From Crocinitomicaceae bacterium (GTDB lineage: Bacteria; Bacteroidota; Bacteroidia; Flavobacteriales_D; Crocinitomicaceae), in NCBI GenBank assembly GCA_030727405.1, contig JANRBR010000006.1, forward strand, positions 1 to 64,000: a DNA stretch of 64,000 nt, written 5' to 3'. Of the stretch, positions 29,186 through 38,518 are shown in pieces (positions within the stretch are counted from its first letter, which is position 1; every line of letters begins with the position of its first letter). A program made the translations under genes and the position numbers. Under the pieces are notes generated by a model that saw only the letters and a program-made list of their open reading frames with translations, made no database searches and was not told where the DNA came from.

Positions 29186-30739
29186 ATTGTTCTGCTGCAT
29201 GTGTTCAGCTTCTTCTTTATCTTCTTGAAATAATTTCGGTAAATCCTTCTTCCCTTGTAGGTTATCCATTAAATCTTCTAACTGAGAAATGGATAAATTC
29301 TTTGCGATGATTTTTTTGTCTTTGTCCAATACAAAAATTCTCGGTGTAGAATAAAGGTCATACGTTGTCTGGAAATTAAGTGATTCCAAGGTTGTTGGCT
29401 TCCCTTTCTCCCCAACGAACACTGGAACCAATTTTTCAGGAGTTGCTTTTGCTATTTCATAAATGCTATTTGTCACCGCAACATTGATGAAATTCAAGTT
29501 GTTTTCGCGGATGTACTTTTTCCAAGCTTCAAAGTCCTTACCAATCCCTTTTCCAACAGCAAAAACTTCAATGTTTCTTTCTTTGAACTTCTCGTTATAC
29601 AGTGTCACTAATTTTGGTGTCACTTTTTTACAATGTCCACATTCTGGATCCCAGAAGTACAAGACCGTGTATTCAGATTTCAAGGAATAGAAATCCAACC
29701 ATTTCGTATCCGATGTATCGCGCAGAATGAGGTTATACGGCTTCGCCCCTACAACGAGGTTTAATTTCCATTTCAAGTCCTTGCACAGGTCTTCAAATTT
29801 ATCCTCTGCTACCCAAGTTGCAGGAGATTTCCCTGTTTCTGGATCAGTCGTGCAGAAGTAACGGTTCAACATGTACAAATAGACTTTATCCATCCCCATG
29901 ATTTGACTTTTTCCGAAATTGGTTGCAATCCACCCAACACTGTATTCAAACATTTTGGATTTTTTATCGAGACCATCACAAAATTTAAATGCATATTTGA
30001 TGATGGTGTCCCAATGCTGGATCATCATGTTTTTCCCAAAGTAAAACTCCAATTTGTTGTGAAAAATGGGATTATTCACCAAGGCATCTGCGGTTAAATC
30101 AACATTGTCCCAGTAATGTTCGAAGTAGTATTTATAGCGAAAGTTTGAATCGATGATCGCGCCATTTTCGTTTTTCGGAGCTTCTGGCACCTCCACATCC
30201 AAAGACATCTTCACAATTTTACCTACTAACATGTTTGGATTTTTTGCAATCAATGCTTTTTGGTAGTCATCCACTTCTTTATTTAAGGCATCAATTTCTT
30301 TGCTAAGTCTGGTGTATTCAGGGTCAGAATCCTTTAATTTTGCACGCTGTTCCGCCAATTTGTTTGCCTCACCTTTCTTTCCACTGATGTATTTCACATA
30401 AGGAATAAAGATTTTGTTTTCTTCGGATTTTATGATGTTCATGTTTGCCATAAAATCAGGACCTTCCGTCTCTAACTGCACATCCTCATTGTTGTATACG
30501 AACTCAAAATATTTTTGTCCAGGTAAAAGGAGTCCAACTATTCCTGGCTTTTGTTTTTTACCATCAAAAAACACCACACCATTTTTCATTTGCGCCGTGT
30601 CCGCATAGTTCAATCGAGACCCAAAATACTTAATCAAGAAGACCGTAGTGTCCTTTTGACCTTCGACCTTCAATCGGATTTTTTGCGCATAAGTCATTGA
30701 TGCACAAGCAATAAATATAAATGTCAATATGTTTTTCAT
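29183..30739 (-). CDS. Exported thioredoxin-fold protein (DUF4369/DUF5106 type)
   Basis: The 518-residue protein has a signal peptide (to YAQ, about residue 19) and an N-terminal DUF4369-like beta domain. A central DUF5106 helical region (about 185-340) follows, and then a C-terminal TlpA/ResA-like thioredoxin domain with the redox motif CGHC in LYFWDPECGHCKKVTP. It should act as a periplasmic thiol-disulfide oxidoreductase. The two helices around 95-165 (EQRAKLKDSDPEYTRLSKEI) may form a coiled coil. The family is widespread in Bacteroidota; partners are unknown. Confidence 0.87.
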   Translation of the reverse strand: MKNILTFIFIACASMTYAQKIRLKVEGQKDTTVFLIKYFGSRLNYADTAQMKNGVVFFDGKKQKPGIVGLLLPGQKYFEFVYNNEDVQLETEGPDFMANMNIIKSEENKIFIPYVKYISGKKGEANKLAEQRAKLKDSDPEYTRLSKEIDALNKEVDDYQKALIAKNPNMLVGKIVKMSLDVEVPEAPKNENGAIIDSNFRYKYYFEHYWDNVDLTADALVNNPIFHNKLEFYFGKNMMIQHWDTIIKYAFKFCDGLDKKSKMFEYSVGWIATNFGKSQIMGMDKVYLYMLNRYFCTTDPETGKSPATWVAEDKFEDLCKDLKWKLNLVVGAKPYNLILRDTSDTKWLDFYSLKSEYTVLYFWDPECGHCKKVTPKLVTLYNEKFKERNIEVFAVGKGIGKDFEAWKKYIRENNLNFINVAVTNSIYEIAKATPEKLVPVFVGEKGKPTTLESLNFQTTYDLYSTPRIFVLDKDKKIIAKNLSISQLEDLMDNLQGKKDLPKLFQEDKEEAEHMQQNN

Positions 30740-30882
30740 AGGATACAGTATGTTTTATGTTACGAATATGCTTTTTATTTGGCTCCTTGTTATTTTTTTA
30801 ACATTTCTTTAACCAAAGGAAAACGTTGAATCAAAAGCCATTTATAATGTCCATGTTCACGATTTGAGACGCGAGAATCCAA

Positions 30883-30897
30883 AAAAGGATGCCTTTT
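30883..30897 (-). terminator. Weak terminator hairpin after miaA
   Basis: On the minus strand AAAAGG pairs with CCTTTT around a 3-base loop, followed by TT and a partly T-rich stretch. It starts about nine bases after the miaA stop. The stem has only six pairs, so the call is tentative. Confidence 0.4.
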
Positions 30898-30905
30898 GTT
30901 TAAAA

Positions 30906-31811
30906 TTAAATCAATGCAGCAAAAACTTGATTTTCGAGAGAAATCTCGAGGTATGGATCAAGCTTAACTAGATCGTCGTAACGCTTCAACCAGGTCAATT
31001 GACGTTTTGCATAATTGCGCGTGTGTTGTTTGATTTTTTCAAGCGCTATTTCATAGGAATATTCATGTTCCCAATAGGAAAACAATTCGCGGTATCCGAC
31101 GGTATTTAAGGACTTCAAATTACGCTGAGGAAAAAGCAATTTAGCCTCGTCCAACAACCCTTCCTTTAACATTTGATCCACACGTGAATCAATTCGCCTA
31201 TAAAGATCATCTCGTTTCCATTCGATGCCAAAGCGCGCCATATGGTAAGTATGTTTTACGGAACCTTTGCGTAATTCCGAATAAGGTTTCCCTGTCAGTT
31301 CAATGACTTCCAAGGCTCGAATTAAACGAACAGGATTGTGCAGGTCTACACGGTCGTAATAAACAGGATCCAGGTTTTTCAATTGTTCTTGAAGTACTTC
31401 CAATCCGACTTTCTCAAACAAATCGGTGTACTTTAATTGCGTTAATTTATCGTGTGGGATTTCATCCAATCCGAATGTCAAGGCATCGATGAACATTCCT
31501 GAGCCACCAACAATTACGGCTGATCCATTTTTGCTTAACAATGCATCTAAAATAGGTTTTGCTTCCTTTGCATATTGACTGGCGGTCACTTCCGTTTGTA
31601 TGGAATGACTGTGAACAAAATGATGTTTCACTTGGCGCAATTCATCCGCTGTTGGTTTCGCGGTACCAATGGTCATCTCACGATAAAACTGACGAGAATC
31701 AGCTGAAATGATTTCAGTGCCTAATGATTTGGCAAGTGAAATTGCTAAAGAAGTTTTCCCCGACGCTGTAGGTCCTTGAACGACAAAAACCTTCCCCTCT
31801 CCAACACGCAT
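30906..31811 (-). CDS. miaA: tRNA dimethylallyltransferase MiaA
   Basis: The 301-residue enzyme adds an isopentenyl group to A37 of tRNAs reading U-starting codons. Visible motifs are the P-loop GPTASGKT near residue 15, ISADSRQFYREMTIGTAKP, VGGSGMFIDAL, and NPVRLIRALEVIELTGKPYS, followed late by QHTRNYAKRQLTW. The ATG at 31811 lies one base after the stop of the lytic transglycosylase gene (TAA-C-ATG), supporting this start over one 60 bases upstream and indicating coupling. Confidence 0.95.
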   Translation of the reverse strand: MRVGEGKVFVVQGPTASGKTSLAISLAKSLGTEIISADSRQFYREMTIGTAKPTADELRQVKHHFVHSHSIQTEVTASQYAKEAKPILDALLSKNGSAVIVGGSGMFIDALTFGLDEIPHDKLTQLKYTDLFEKVGLEVLQEQLKNLDPVYYDRVDLHNPVRLIRALEVIELTGKPYSELRKGSVKHTYHMARFGIEWKRDDLYRRIDSRVDQMLKEGLLDEAKLLFPQRNLKSLNTVGYRELFSYWEHEYSYEIALEKIKQHTRNYAKRQLTWLKRYDDLVKLDPYLEISLENQVFAALI

Positions 31812-31812
31812 G

Positions 31813-33153
31813 TTACCTCCAGCCGTTATAAATACCAAAGACGTGTTTAACATACGAAACAGCGTGTCCACGATAGGCGCCGCATCTCACGTGTTCCGAT
31901 CGATAATACGTTGGATCATCTAGGTTCCCCACCATCACTTCTACGTTACCATCCCAAACATGCGGATTTAATCCTGCTGCTTTTGCGAGGTTTTGCGCAT
32001 CGATGATGTGTCCAGGACCTGCGTTATAGGAAGCTAAGGTAAATTTCATGCGTTGATCCGGATCTGGAACAGCTTTCCACATGACGTACGTGCGATTCAG
32101 GTATTTCATTCCACCAGCGATTTGAACTTCAGCAGGCGAACCAGGGAAAACACCAAAACTTGGACCTGTATTAGGCATGAACTGCATCATTCCATAAGCC
32201 CCACCAAATCCACGCGCATTAGGATTAAAACGTGATTCCTTAAAGGCTACCGCTGCGACAATTTTCCAATCCCAACCGTATTTTTTAGCCTCAGATTGAA
32301 ATACCGCATCGTATGGAGAAATTTGACCTTTCTTCTGAATGTAGAATTCCGTTGGTTCATTTTTTAAATAATCAAAATACCTTTTCTTCAATTCTGCATA
32401 GGCAGGAGAGGCGCAATACGTTTTAATGAAAGCATCCAATTTTTTCTTAAGGTCTGTGCTATTGTTCCGCAGTCCAAAACCAATGTTTTGCATGAAGGAA
32501 ATTTTCGTGCCAATATTCAGGTTAGGATGTAATTCTTGACTGATTCGAGCCAGGTTTTCGTGTGCGATGGTAAAGGGCAACTCGTTGTTCGCAACCATTT
32601 CGATTAAATCCTCTGCAATTGGGTCTCCTTTTTTGTATTTCACATTGATTTTCGCACCAATTTCATATTGCAGGTACTTCAGCCTTTCAGCGAAAGCAGA
32701 ACCATGGCGAACGAAAACACTTTTTCCAGCTAATTCAGAAGCCTCACGAATCATAGTATCGTTTGAAAGTTGAACCAACACTTGATGTGTTCGATAAAAG
32801 GGTTCTGAGTAAGAAAGGTTTTTGTCCCCTTTAAAGGGAATCACTAAGTTGGAAGCAATCACATCGCCTTCTCCACTGACGAGGTCCTTTTTGAAATCTG
32901 CTGATTCCGACACGATTTTCACCTCCAATTTTATACCGATCGACTTACAGAAGGTATCCATAAATTCGTATTCAAAACCTAATTTTTTCCCTCGGTATTC
33001 AAAGTAAGACAAGGAGCTATTTTCCATTAGGACAGTCAATTTCCCTTTCTTTCTAATTTCCTTCAAGTCAATTTTTTTCTCGCGAATGACTTTTTTTTCC
33101 TGACAAGAAATCAACAAAAAAATCAAAACGAAAAATGTCCAAAATATTCGCAT
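31813..33153 (-). CDS. MltF-like membrane-bound lytic transglycosylase
   Basis: The 446-residue lipoprotein (lipobox LISC, Cys17) has an N-terminal periplasmic solute-binding domain (about 30-265; KKGKLTVLMENSSLSYFEY, SYSEPFYRTHQVL). A C-terminal SLT domain has the catalytic Glu in AFKESRFNP and GAYGMMQFMP, with the LASYNAGPGH motif. MltF cleaves peptidoglycan glycan strands to anhydromuropeptides, regulated by ligand binding to the first domain. It is cotranscribed with miaA. Confidence 0.92.
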   Translation of the reverse strand: MRIFWTFFVLIFLLISCQEKKVIREKKIDLKEIRKKGKLTVLMENSSLSYFEYRGKKLGFEYEFMDTFCKSIGIKLEVKIVSESADFKKDLVSGEGDVIASNLVIPFKGDKNLSYSEPFYRTHQVLVQLSNDTMIREASELAGKSVFVRHGSAFAERLKYLQYEIGAKINVKYKKGDPIAEDLIEMVANNELPFTIAHENLARISQELHPNLNIGTKISFMQNIGFGLRNNSTDLKKKLDAFIKTYCASPAYAELKKRYFDYLKNEPTEFYIQKKGQISPYDAVFQSEAKKYGWDWKIVAAVAFKESRFNPNARGFGGAYGMMQFMPNTGPSFGVFPGSPAEVQIAGGMKYLNRTYVMWKAVPDPDQRMKFTLASYNAGPGHIIDAQNLAKAAGLNPHVWDGNVEVMVGNLDDPTYYRSEHVRCGAYRGHAVSYVKHVFGIYNGWR

Positions 33154-33217
33154 AAGCTAAATTTTATAAGTTATTCTATACGAAAGAATTAAGTTAAAGT
33201 TACAACTAAATTTTTCA

Positions 33218-33249
33218 TTTGCTTTATTTCAAAATTTAATAGATATTTG
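33218..33249 (+). promoter_or_regulatory. Putative promoter of the DUF3276 gene
   Basis: TTTG at 33218-33221 is followed after 20 bases by GATATTTG (33242-33249), one mismatch from TAnnTTTG. The spacing is right for a Bacteroidota promoter, and the ATG lies 18 bases further on. Confidence 0.45.
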
Positions 33250-33267
33250 ACATTCAAATGATTGAGT

Positions 33268-33522
33268 ATGAGCAACGAACAAAACGAGATCTATTCAAAG
33301 GTAGTACGCGCTGGTAAACGGACGTATTTTTTTGACATCAAGTCTACGAAAGGAAATGATTTATACATTACCTTGACCGAGAGTAAAAAGACCTTCGGCG
33401 AGGAAGGCGAGGGTAACTATCAGAAGCACAAGATTTTCCTGTATAAAGAGGACTTCGAGAAGTTCCGAGAAGGCTTAGATGATGTTTTAGCAAAAATAGA
33501 TGAATTGAAATCGAATCAATAA
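33268..33522 (+). CDS. DUF3276 / PUR-domain nucleic-acid-binding protein
   Basis: The 84-residue protein is one PUR-type repeat: IYSKVVRAGKRTYFFDIKST, GNDLYITLTESKK, and KHKIFLYKEDFEKFREGL. This family, related to Pur-alpha and Borrelia BpuR, binds single-stranded DNA and RNA and dimerises through its C-terminal helix. It is conserved through Bacteroidota. I prefer ATG 33268 over the TTG two codons earlier. The gene precedes tRNA-Val but has its own promoter. Confidence 0.88.
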   Translation: MSNEQNEIYSKVVRAGKRTYFFDIKSTKGNDLYITLTESKKTFGEEGEGNYQKHKIFLYKEDFEKFREGLDDVLAKIDELKSNQ

Positions 33523-33538
33523 TTTTTTCAAAAAAGTC

Positions 33539-33568
33539 TTGCAGAATTAAAAAGTATGCCTATCTTTG
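33539..33568 (+). promoter_or_regulatory. Promoter of tRNA-Val
   Basis: TTG at 33539-33541, 19 bases, then TATCTTTG at 33561-33568: a textbook Bacteroidota sigma-A promoter. The mature tRNA starts 16 bases after the -7 box. It is the best promoter in the window. Confidence 0.85.
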
Positions 33569-33584
33569 CACCTGTAAATCAAAG

Positions 33585-33659
33585 GGGAGTTTAGCTCAGT
33601 TGGTTTAGAGCATCTGCCTTACAAGCAGAGGGTCGGGGGTTCGAATCCCTCAACTCCCA
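33585..33659 (+). tRNA. tRNA-Val (TAC)
   Basis: A complete cloverleaf: acceptor GGGAGTT/AACTCCC, D-arm GCTC/GAGC, anticodon stem TCTGC/GCAGA with loop CTTACAA (anticodon TAC), and a T-arm with GGTTCGAATCC. The 3' CCA is not encoded after the discriminator A. It has its own promoter and an intrinsic terminator beginning five bases after its 3' end. Confidence 0.97.
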
Positions 33660-33664
33660 CAGAG

Positions 33665-33696
33665 AAAAAAGCACTATCGCAAGATGGTGCTTTTTT
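33665..33696 (+). terminator. Intrinsic terminator of tRNA-Val
   Basis: GCACTATC pairs with GATGGTGC (one G-T pair) around a GCAA tetraloop, flanked by six A and six T. The strong stem, GNRA loop and T6 tail make a clear terminator. The A-run could also serve transcripts coming from the right. Confidence 0.88.
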
Positions 33697-33744
33697 CGTT
33701 TCAGGACGTTTTGAGTTTACTCAAAAAAAAGGACGGAAATGAAA

Positions 33745-33835
33745 AAAGGACCGCCTGAGCGCAGCGAAGGAGTGCTTTTATCCACTGCACGTCGGGACAA
33801 TGGGAACTGGCTTTCCACCGATCTTGTAAAGTGAT
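33745..33835. other. GC-rich intergenic tract with hairpin, function unknown
   Basis: Between the tRNA-Val terminator and the DUF4249 gene lies a stretch clearly richer in G+C than its surroundings. It includes CCTGAGCGCAGCGAAGG near 33752-33768. A hairpin TGGGAA/TTTCCA (33801-33806 with 33812-33817) has a CTGGC loop. No open frame uses it. It could be the 3' region of the receptor transcript, a small RNA, or a fragment of an inserted element. Confidence 0.4.
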
Positions 33836-33847
33836 TTTTTTTTACGC

Positions 33848-34780
33848 TTACTGACAGACCAAAGTGTCAAACCATGGCGAATAACCCACCCAGACACCGA
33901 GCGCACCACCTTGAATATTCGTAGGTACATTGGTTGGAGTTGAAAAAGGATTTCCACCGGAATAGATTTGGTTGTACTTCTTTTCGAAAAAGTTGTATTC
34001 TGCTTTCCCTATTTTAGACAACTTCACCACAATCGTATCTCCAGCCTTATAATAACCCCGGTAATTTGGATCACCATTCGGATCGTCGAAACTCATGGGG
34101 TTTTCATACGCAAAATCAAAAGTTTTTCCATTGAAGAATTTATCATTGAAAAAAGGATTAAACGTTTTCTTAAAATTCGGCATTCCAATGTATTTAACTT
34201 GCCAACAATAAGCATCGTTGTTCGACAAAGGATCGCTTAATTTAGCCCATGAAAAACCACGATCTGTAAAACTTCCTTCTGGTTTCCAATAGAGGGAATC
34301 CAGTGGCGTTGCTTGAGCTATTTGTGTCGTTGAGTTGTATTCCTTGCCATTGTGAATGACTTTCAAGGTGTAAGTTTTACCTACTTCACCAAGCATTCCA
34401 AAGGAAACATACGCGCACAAATGTAAATTAACCAATTGATCCACGGGAATTCCAAAGAATGCCGCTGCAACTTCCTCTGTTCCTGGCGGCAAGTTGTCTG
34501 AACATATTTCGCTTAAAGTATCCGTTTCTGTTCCATTGGAAATAATCACCGTTGCACCGGAGATGAATCCGTCCAAATAGGCTTGAAAATTGGTTTCCGA
34601 ATAGACATTATTCGATTTACTTAAAAATACAATGGCTGGTTGACCCGTTTCTATGCTTCCATCAATGACCATTTGATCTTTATAACCGGGAATGTCAATT
34701 TGCACTTCCTTGGTACAAGAAACGACATTCCATGCTAAAAAAGAAAGGGTAAAGAGGCGGATTAAAATTCGAAATTCCAT
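33848..34780 (-). CDS. DUF4249 lipoprotein paired with TonB receptor
   Basis: The 310-residue lipoprotein (lipobox VVSC, Cys22) matches DUF4249: VQIDIPGYKDQMVIDGSIE at the mature start, ATVIISNGTETDTL, and a beta-rich remainder ending LGVWVGYSPW. The family regularly follows TonB-dependent receptors in Bacteroidota and probably acts as a surface or periplasmic partner in uptake. The gene overlaps the receptor gene by 19 bases. Confidence 0.88.
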   Translation of the reverse strand: MEFRILIRLFTLSFLAWNVVSCTKEVQIDIPGYKDQMVIDGSIETGQPAIVFLSKSNNVYSETNFQAYLDGFISGATVIISNGTETDTLSEICSDNLPPGTEEVAAAFFGIPVDQLVNLHLCAYVSFGMLGEVGKTYTLKVIHNGKEYNSTTQIAQATPLDSLYWKPEGSFTDRGFSWAKLSDPLSNNDAYCWQVKYIGMPNFKKTFNPFFNDKFFNGKTFDFAYENPMSFDDPNGDPNYRGYYKAGDTIVVKLSKIGKAEYNFFEKKYNQIYSGGNPFSTPTNVPTNIQGGALGVWVGYSPWFDTLVCQ

Positions 34781-37161
34781 GTTGCGCTTGGTATTATGGG
34801 AAATAAGGATACTTGTTTAACGGTCAATTTGAAATTTCCAGCGAGGAAATCTCCATCGTTGTCCACGTACAAAAAGAATGGATTCATGCGGTTGTAAACA
34901 TTGTAAATCGAGAAAGACCAATTGCTTCGGTATTTCTTTTTCACCTCGATTTCTTTACCCGTTGCAGGATCGGTTTTCGTCTTGTAAGCTTTGCTATATA
35001 AAGTTGCTGATAAATCTAAACGGTGGTATGGAGACATGCGTGTTGAATTCCTTGCGCCGTAGTTGAATAATAGGTTTTGTTCTTGAACATACCATGAACT
35101 TGGAAGCGTTAAGGTATTTCCAGTGGCATAGATAAAACTTGCGCTAAAGGTCCATCGTTCATTTAATTTATACGTTCCAACAACACTCAAATCATGTCTA
35201 CGATCGTATTTTGCAGGGTAAATGTTTCCTTCGTTGATGTCTGGAAACCTACGCTCTGTCTTGGCCCAGGTGTAACCAACCCATCCGGTGAAACGTCCAA
35301 CGGATTTTTTGAAATAGAATTCGATTCCATAGGCCCAACCTTCTCCAAAAACCAATAAATTATCGGTGTTGTCACTCACATTATCGCCAGGTAAAGCACC
35401 TTCTTTAAATTCAATTAAGTTTTTAATTCCTTTGTAATACACCTCGACTGAACTCTCAAATTTATCGTTGAAAAAGTTTCGGAAGTAACCAACAGAACCC
35501 TGCCAGCCTTTTTCGGGTTTTGCGATATCGGTGGTAGGAAACCAGATATCTGTTGGCAAAGAAACGGCACTTAAAGAAGTTAAATGAACGTACTGGTAAT
35601 TGTATGCATATCCGGCTTTAATGGAACTGTTATCGGGCAACAACCATCTTAAGGACACCCTTGGTTCAAGTCCATGGTAAAATTTAATTAAATCTCCACG
35701 GTTGTATTGAATCGTTGTGTCTTGTGTACTAATTCCATCCCCTTTGACATAGCGAGTAAATGGACCAACATGAGCGAACGCACTGTAACGAAGTCCAACA
35801 TTCAAGCGCAATTGATCATTCAAATCGAATTCGTCCAAGACATAGGCAGCTGCCTCGTGTGAAAACAACTTTTGGGCCGCTCCAGTATCAAAAACAGTCG
35901 TATCGTTTTGCGCAGTCACGCTTGTTGGTGTGAAGGTATGGTATTTATAATCCGCTCCCCATTTAATCCGATGTGCGGGATTTGGAAAATAGGAAAAATC
36001 AACTTTTGCGCCAACATCCCTGATGCCTGATGCCAACTCAAAACGGAATTCGTCTTGTTGCGAACCAAATTTAAACATGTAATCGGAGAAAGTAGTGGTT
36101 AGATTCATGAATAATTTATCCGAAAACAAGTGGTTCCATCGCAATGCAGCAATGCCATTTCCCCAAGGCATATTAGCACCGAAGCCACCTTGATTATCTG
36201 AAAAATTAAATACATCCTTACCATAGTATCCACTAAGAAAAATGCGGTCTTTAGCAGACAATTTATAATTCAATTTTGCATTAAAGTCGTAAAAAAAGTA
36301 TGATGAACCTGCAAATGGTGAGGTATCTGAAATGGCTGCCTTTAGAAGAATATCTATATATGTTCTTCGTCCAGAAACAATGAAAGACCCTTTATCTTTT
36401 TTAAGCGGTCCTTCCAAGGTTAAGCGAGATGATATAGCACCTATTCCTCCAGTCACTTTCAATTTCTTCATGTTTCCTTCGTTCATGTTGACCTCCAAAA
36501 CGGAGGACATTCTTCCTCCGAAATTAGCTGGCATCCCTCCTTTGATCAGGTTCACTGATTTTACGGCATCTGCGTTAAAAACCGAAAAGAAACCAAACAA
36601 GTGTGCCGCGTTGTAAACAACGCCTTCGTCCAATAAAACCAAATTCTGATCAGGTCCTCCACCACGAACATAAAATCCTTGTCCACCTTCAGAAACAGAG
36701 GAAACACCCGGTAAAAGTTGAATGGTTTTAATGATGTCTACTTCACCCATAAAGGCTGGCAAGGTTTTAACTTGGTCCATTTGAAGTTCAATCTGCCCCA
36801 TCTTCGTTGAGGTCACATTTTCCGTTTTCTTCAAATTTACCACCACTTCATTGACATCGGTGGTTTTTGATCCTAATTCGATTGAAAAAACTTGACTTTT
36901 AGTTAAATCAAGTTCTTTGATTTCTGCTCCGTAGGTGACGGAACGAAACTCAACTTGGTATTTTCCCGGAGCCACCGTTAAGGAATAAAATCCGTAATTA
37001 TTGGACATTGCACCAAGCTTCAAGGATGGGATGTATACTTTAACATCCATCATTGCCTCCCCATCTTTCGAATCGGTGATGTAACCACTCAGGGTTACCT
37101 TCGTTTGAGAAAAAGAGATTGAGCTGATAAAAAGAAGGAGAAAAGAGAGCAGTATTTTCAT
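34762..37161 (-). CDS. TonB-dependent receptor with carboxypeptidase-like N-terminal domain
   Basis: The 799-residue outer-membrane protein starts with a signal peptide (MKILLSFLLLFISSISFSQ). A CarboxypepD_reg-like beta domain follows (VTLSGYITDSKDGEAMMDVK), then the plug (GEVDIIKTIQLLPGVSSVSE, YVRGGGPDQNLVLLDEGVVY) and a 22-strand barrel. It imports a ligand using TonB energy; the substrate cannot be read from sequence. ATG 37161 is preferred over one 45 bases upstream because it precedes the signal peptide directly. It forms an overlapping pair with DUF4249. Confidence 0.93.
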   Translation of the reverse strand: MKILLSFLLLFISSISFSQTKVTLSGYITDSKDGEAMMDVKVYIPSLKLGAMSNNYGFYSLTVAPGKYQVEFRSVTYGAEIKELDLTKSQVFSIELGSKTTDVNEVVVNLKKTENVTSTKMGQIELQMDQVKTLPAFMGEVDIIKTIQLLPGVSSVSEGGQGFYVRGGGPDQNLVLLDEGVVYNAAHLFGFFSVFNADAVKSVNLIKGGMPANFGGRMSSVLEVNMNEGNMKKLKVTGGIGAISSRLTLEGPLKKDKGSFIVSGRRTYIDILLKAAISDTSPFAGSSYFFYDFNAKLNYKLSAKDRIFLSGYYGKDVFNFSDNQGGFGANMPWGNGIAALRWNHLFSDKLFMNLTTTFSDYMFKFGSQQDEFRFELASGIRDVGAKVDFSYFPNPAHRIKWGADYKYHTFTPTSVTAQNDTTVFDTGAAQKLFSHEAAAYVLDEFDLNDQLRLNVGLRYSAFAHVGPFTRYVKGDGISTQDTTIQYNRGDLIKFYHGLEPRVSLRWLLPDNSSIKAGYAYNYQYVHLTSLSAVSLPTDIWFPTTDIAKPEKGWQGSVGYFRNFFNDKFESSVEVYYKGIKNLIEFKEGALPGDNVSDNTDNLLVFGEGWAYGIEFYFKKSVGRFTGWVGYTWAKTERRFPDINEGNIYPAKYDRRHDLSVVGTYKLNERWTFSASFIYATGNTLTLPSSWYVQEQNLLFNYGARNSTRMSPYHRLDLSATLYSKAYKTKTDPATGKEIEVKKKYRSNWSFSIYNVYNRMNPFFLYVDNDGDFLAGNFKLTVKQVSLFPIIPSATWNFEF

Positions 37162-37297
37162 ATTCCACTTTGGGATTTGTACTAATTTGACGTCTTGAAG
37201 AAGCATAGGTTACATCAATTGCCTACAAAAGTAACAACTTAAAAACAAAAGTGTTTGAAGTTTCTCTTCTTTCACCAACATCAAAGACATTTCCTTG

Positions 37298-37305
37298 TAA
37301 TTTTG
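37298..37305 (+). promoter_or_regulatory. Putative -7 box TAATTTTG for pabB
   Basis: TAATTTTG matches TAnnTTTG and ends four bases before the pabB ATG (CAGC spacer), placing initiation at about the start codon. No TTG is present at the -33 distance. Confidence 0.45.
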
Positions 37306-37309
37306 CAGC

Positions 37310-38518
37310 ATGAAGAATTGGAGAAATATTTGTTTTTTGAATAGCAATGATGGAACAGGATTGTTGTCTTTTGGCATTCAGAACGAATTCAAACTCAAGA
37401 AAGGAAATTCAATCGAAGGATTACAACGTTACATTGATGAGAATAAAGGGGCCTTCATTATGGGATCTTTGTCCTATGATCTCAAAGACTTATTTGAACA
37501 ATTGAAATCGGAACAAATCGATTACACCGAATACCCTTTAGCTCATTTTTGGGTCCCAAAGTTTGTCATTCACCTTGAAAAAGAAAAGTACAAATACCTA
37601 CAAGGCGAACAAGACGAGGACTCTTTCCAATTTTTAGATTATTTCATGGAGGAAGAAATCGACCATAATTTTCATTCCTTCCCCTATCGATTTCAAGCTA
37701 GAACCTCAAAGGATCGCTATATTTCTCAAGTAGAAAAATTGAAGTCTCACATTCAACGTGGGGATATTTACGAGGTGAATTATTGCCAAGAATTTTATTC
37801 AGAGAATGTCGAATTGGACTATCCTTTAGATACTTATTTCAAATTGAATCAGATTACCAAAGCTCCTTTCTCCAGTTTTTTACAGACCGAAGACCACGTT
37901 GTATTCTGCGGTAGTCCAGAAAGGTATATGAAAAAAACGGGAACACGACTTTTATCTCAGCCCATCAAAGGAACTGCGCCAAGAGGTGAAAATACGTTAT
38001 TAGATGAGGCTTTAAAAGCGCAATTGAAAAACGATCCAAAAGAGCGATCCGAAAACATCATGATTGTCGACCTTGTTCGAAACGATTTATCCCGCATCGC
38101 TAAAAAAGGCAGTGTTGAGGTGACCGAATTGTGTGGGATTCATACTTTTGAAACCGTTCATCAGATGATCTCTACCATTGAATGCGAAGTGGATGAAAAA
38201 GTTCAATTTTCAGCAATTTTGAATGCTAGTTTCCCCATGGGAAGTATGACGGGTGCACCAAAAGTGGAAGCGATGAAAATCATTGATGAAACCGAAGATT
38301 TTAAACGCGGTCTTTATTCAGGATCAATTGGATACATTAGTCCAAGTGGTGATTTCGACTTCAATGTGGTCATTCGAAGCTTGATTTACAACCGTGAAAA
38401 AAAATACCTTTCATGCGCTGTCGGAGGAGCCATCACCATTCTGTCTAATCCAGAAAAAGAGTTCGAAGAATGTCAAACCAAAATTCAAAAAATCCTAACA
38501 GGCATGTATGCTGAATAA
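37310..38518 (+). CDS. pabB: Aminodeoxychorismate synthase component I
   Basis: The 402-residue chorismate-binding enzyme has PIKGT with Lys220. That lysine is typical of PabB; anthranilate synthase has PIAGT, so folate (p-aminobenzoate) synthesis is favoured over tryptophan. Other family motifs are GDIYEVNYCQEF, IMIVDLVRNDLSRI, and SFPMGSMTGAPKVEAMKIID. The N-terminal region is shorter than in E. coli PabB (about 450). The gene's 3' end overlaps tilS by 11 bases. Confidence 0.88.
   Translation: MKNWRNICFLNSNDGTGLLSFGIQNEFKLKKGNSIEGLQRYIDENKGAFIMGSLSYDLKDLFEQLKSEQIDYTEYPLAHFWVPKFVIHLEKEKYKYLQGEQDEDSFQFLDYFMEEEIDHNFHSFPYRFQARTSKDRYISQVEKLKSHIQRGDIYEVNYCQEFYSENVELDYPLDTYFKLNQITKAPFSSFLQTEDHVVFCGSPERYMKKTGTRLLSQPIKGTAPRGENTLLDEALKAQLKNDPKERSENIMIVDLVRNDLSRIAKKGSVEVTELCGIHTFETVHQMISTIECEVDEKVQFSAILNASFPMGSMTGAPKVEAMKIIDETEDFKRGLYSGSIGYISPSGDFDFNVVIRSLIYNREKKYLSCAVGGAITILSNPEKEFEECQTKIQKILTGMYAE

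Noticed and set aside
33720-33756. Possible further copies of the island repeat (AAAAAAAAGGAC twice)
   Set aside because: Only the low-complexity core GTCC plus T-run is shared on the opposite strand; no flanking match, so treated as chance.
36332-36616. Antisense frame within the TonB receptor gene
   Set aside because: It falls in the plug/barrel coding region of the receptor and shows no independent features.
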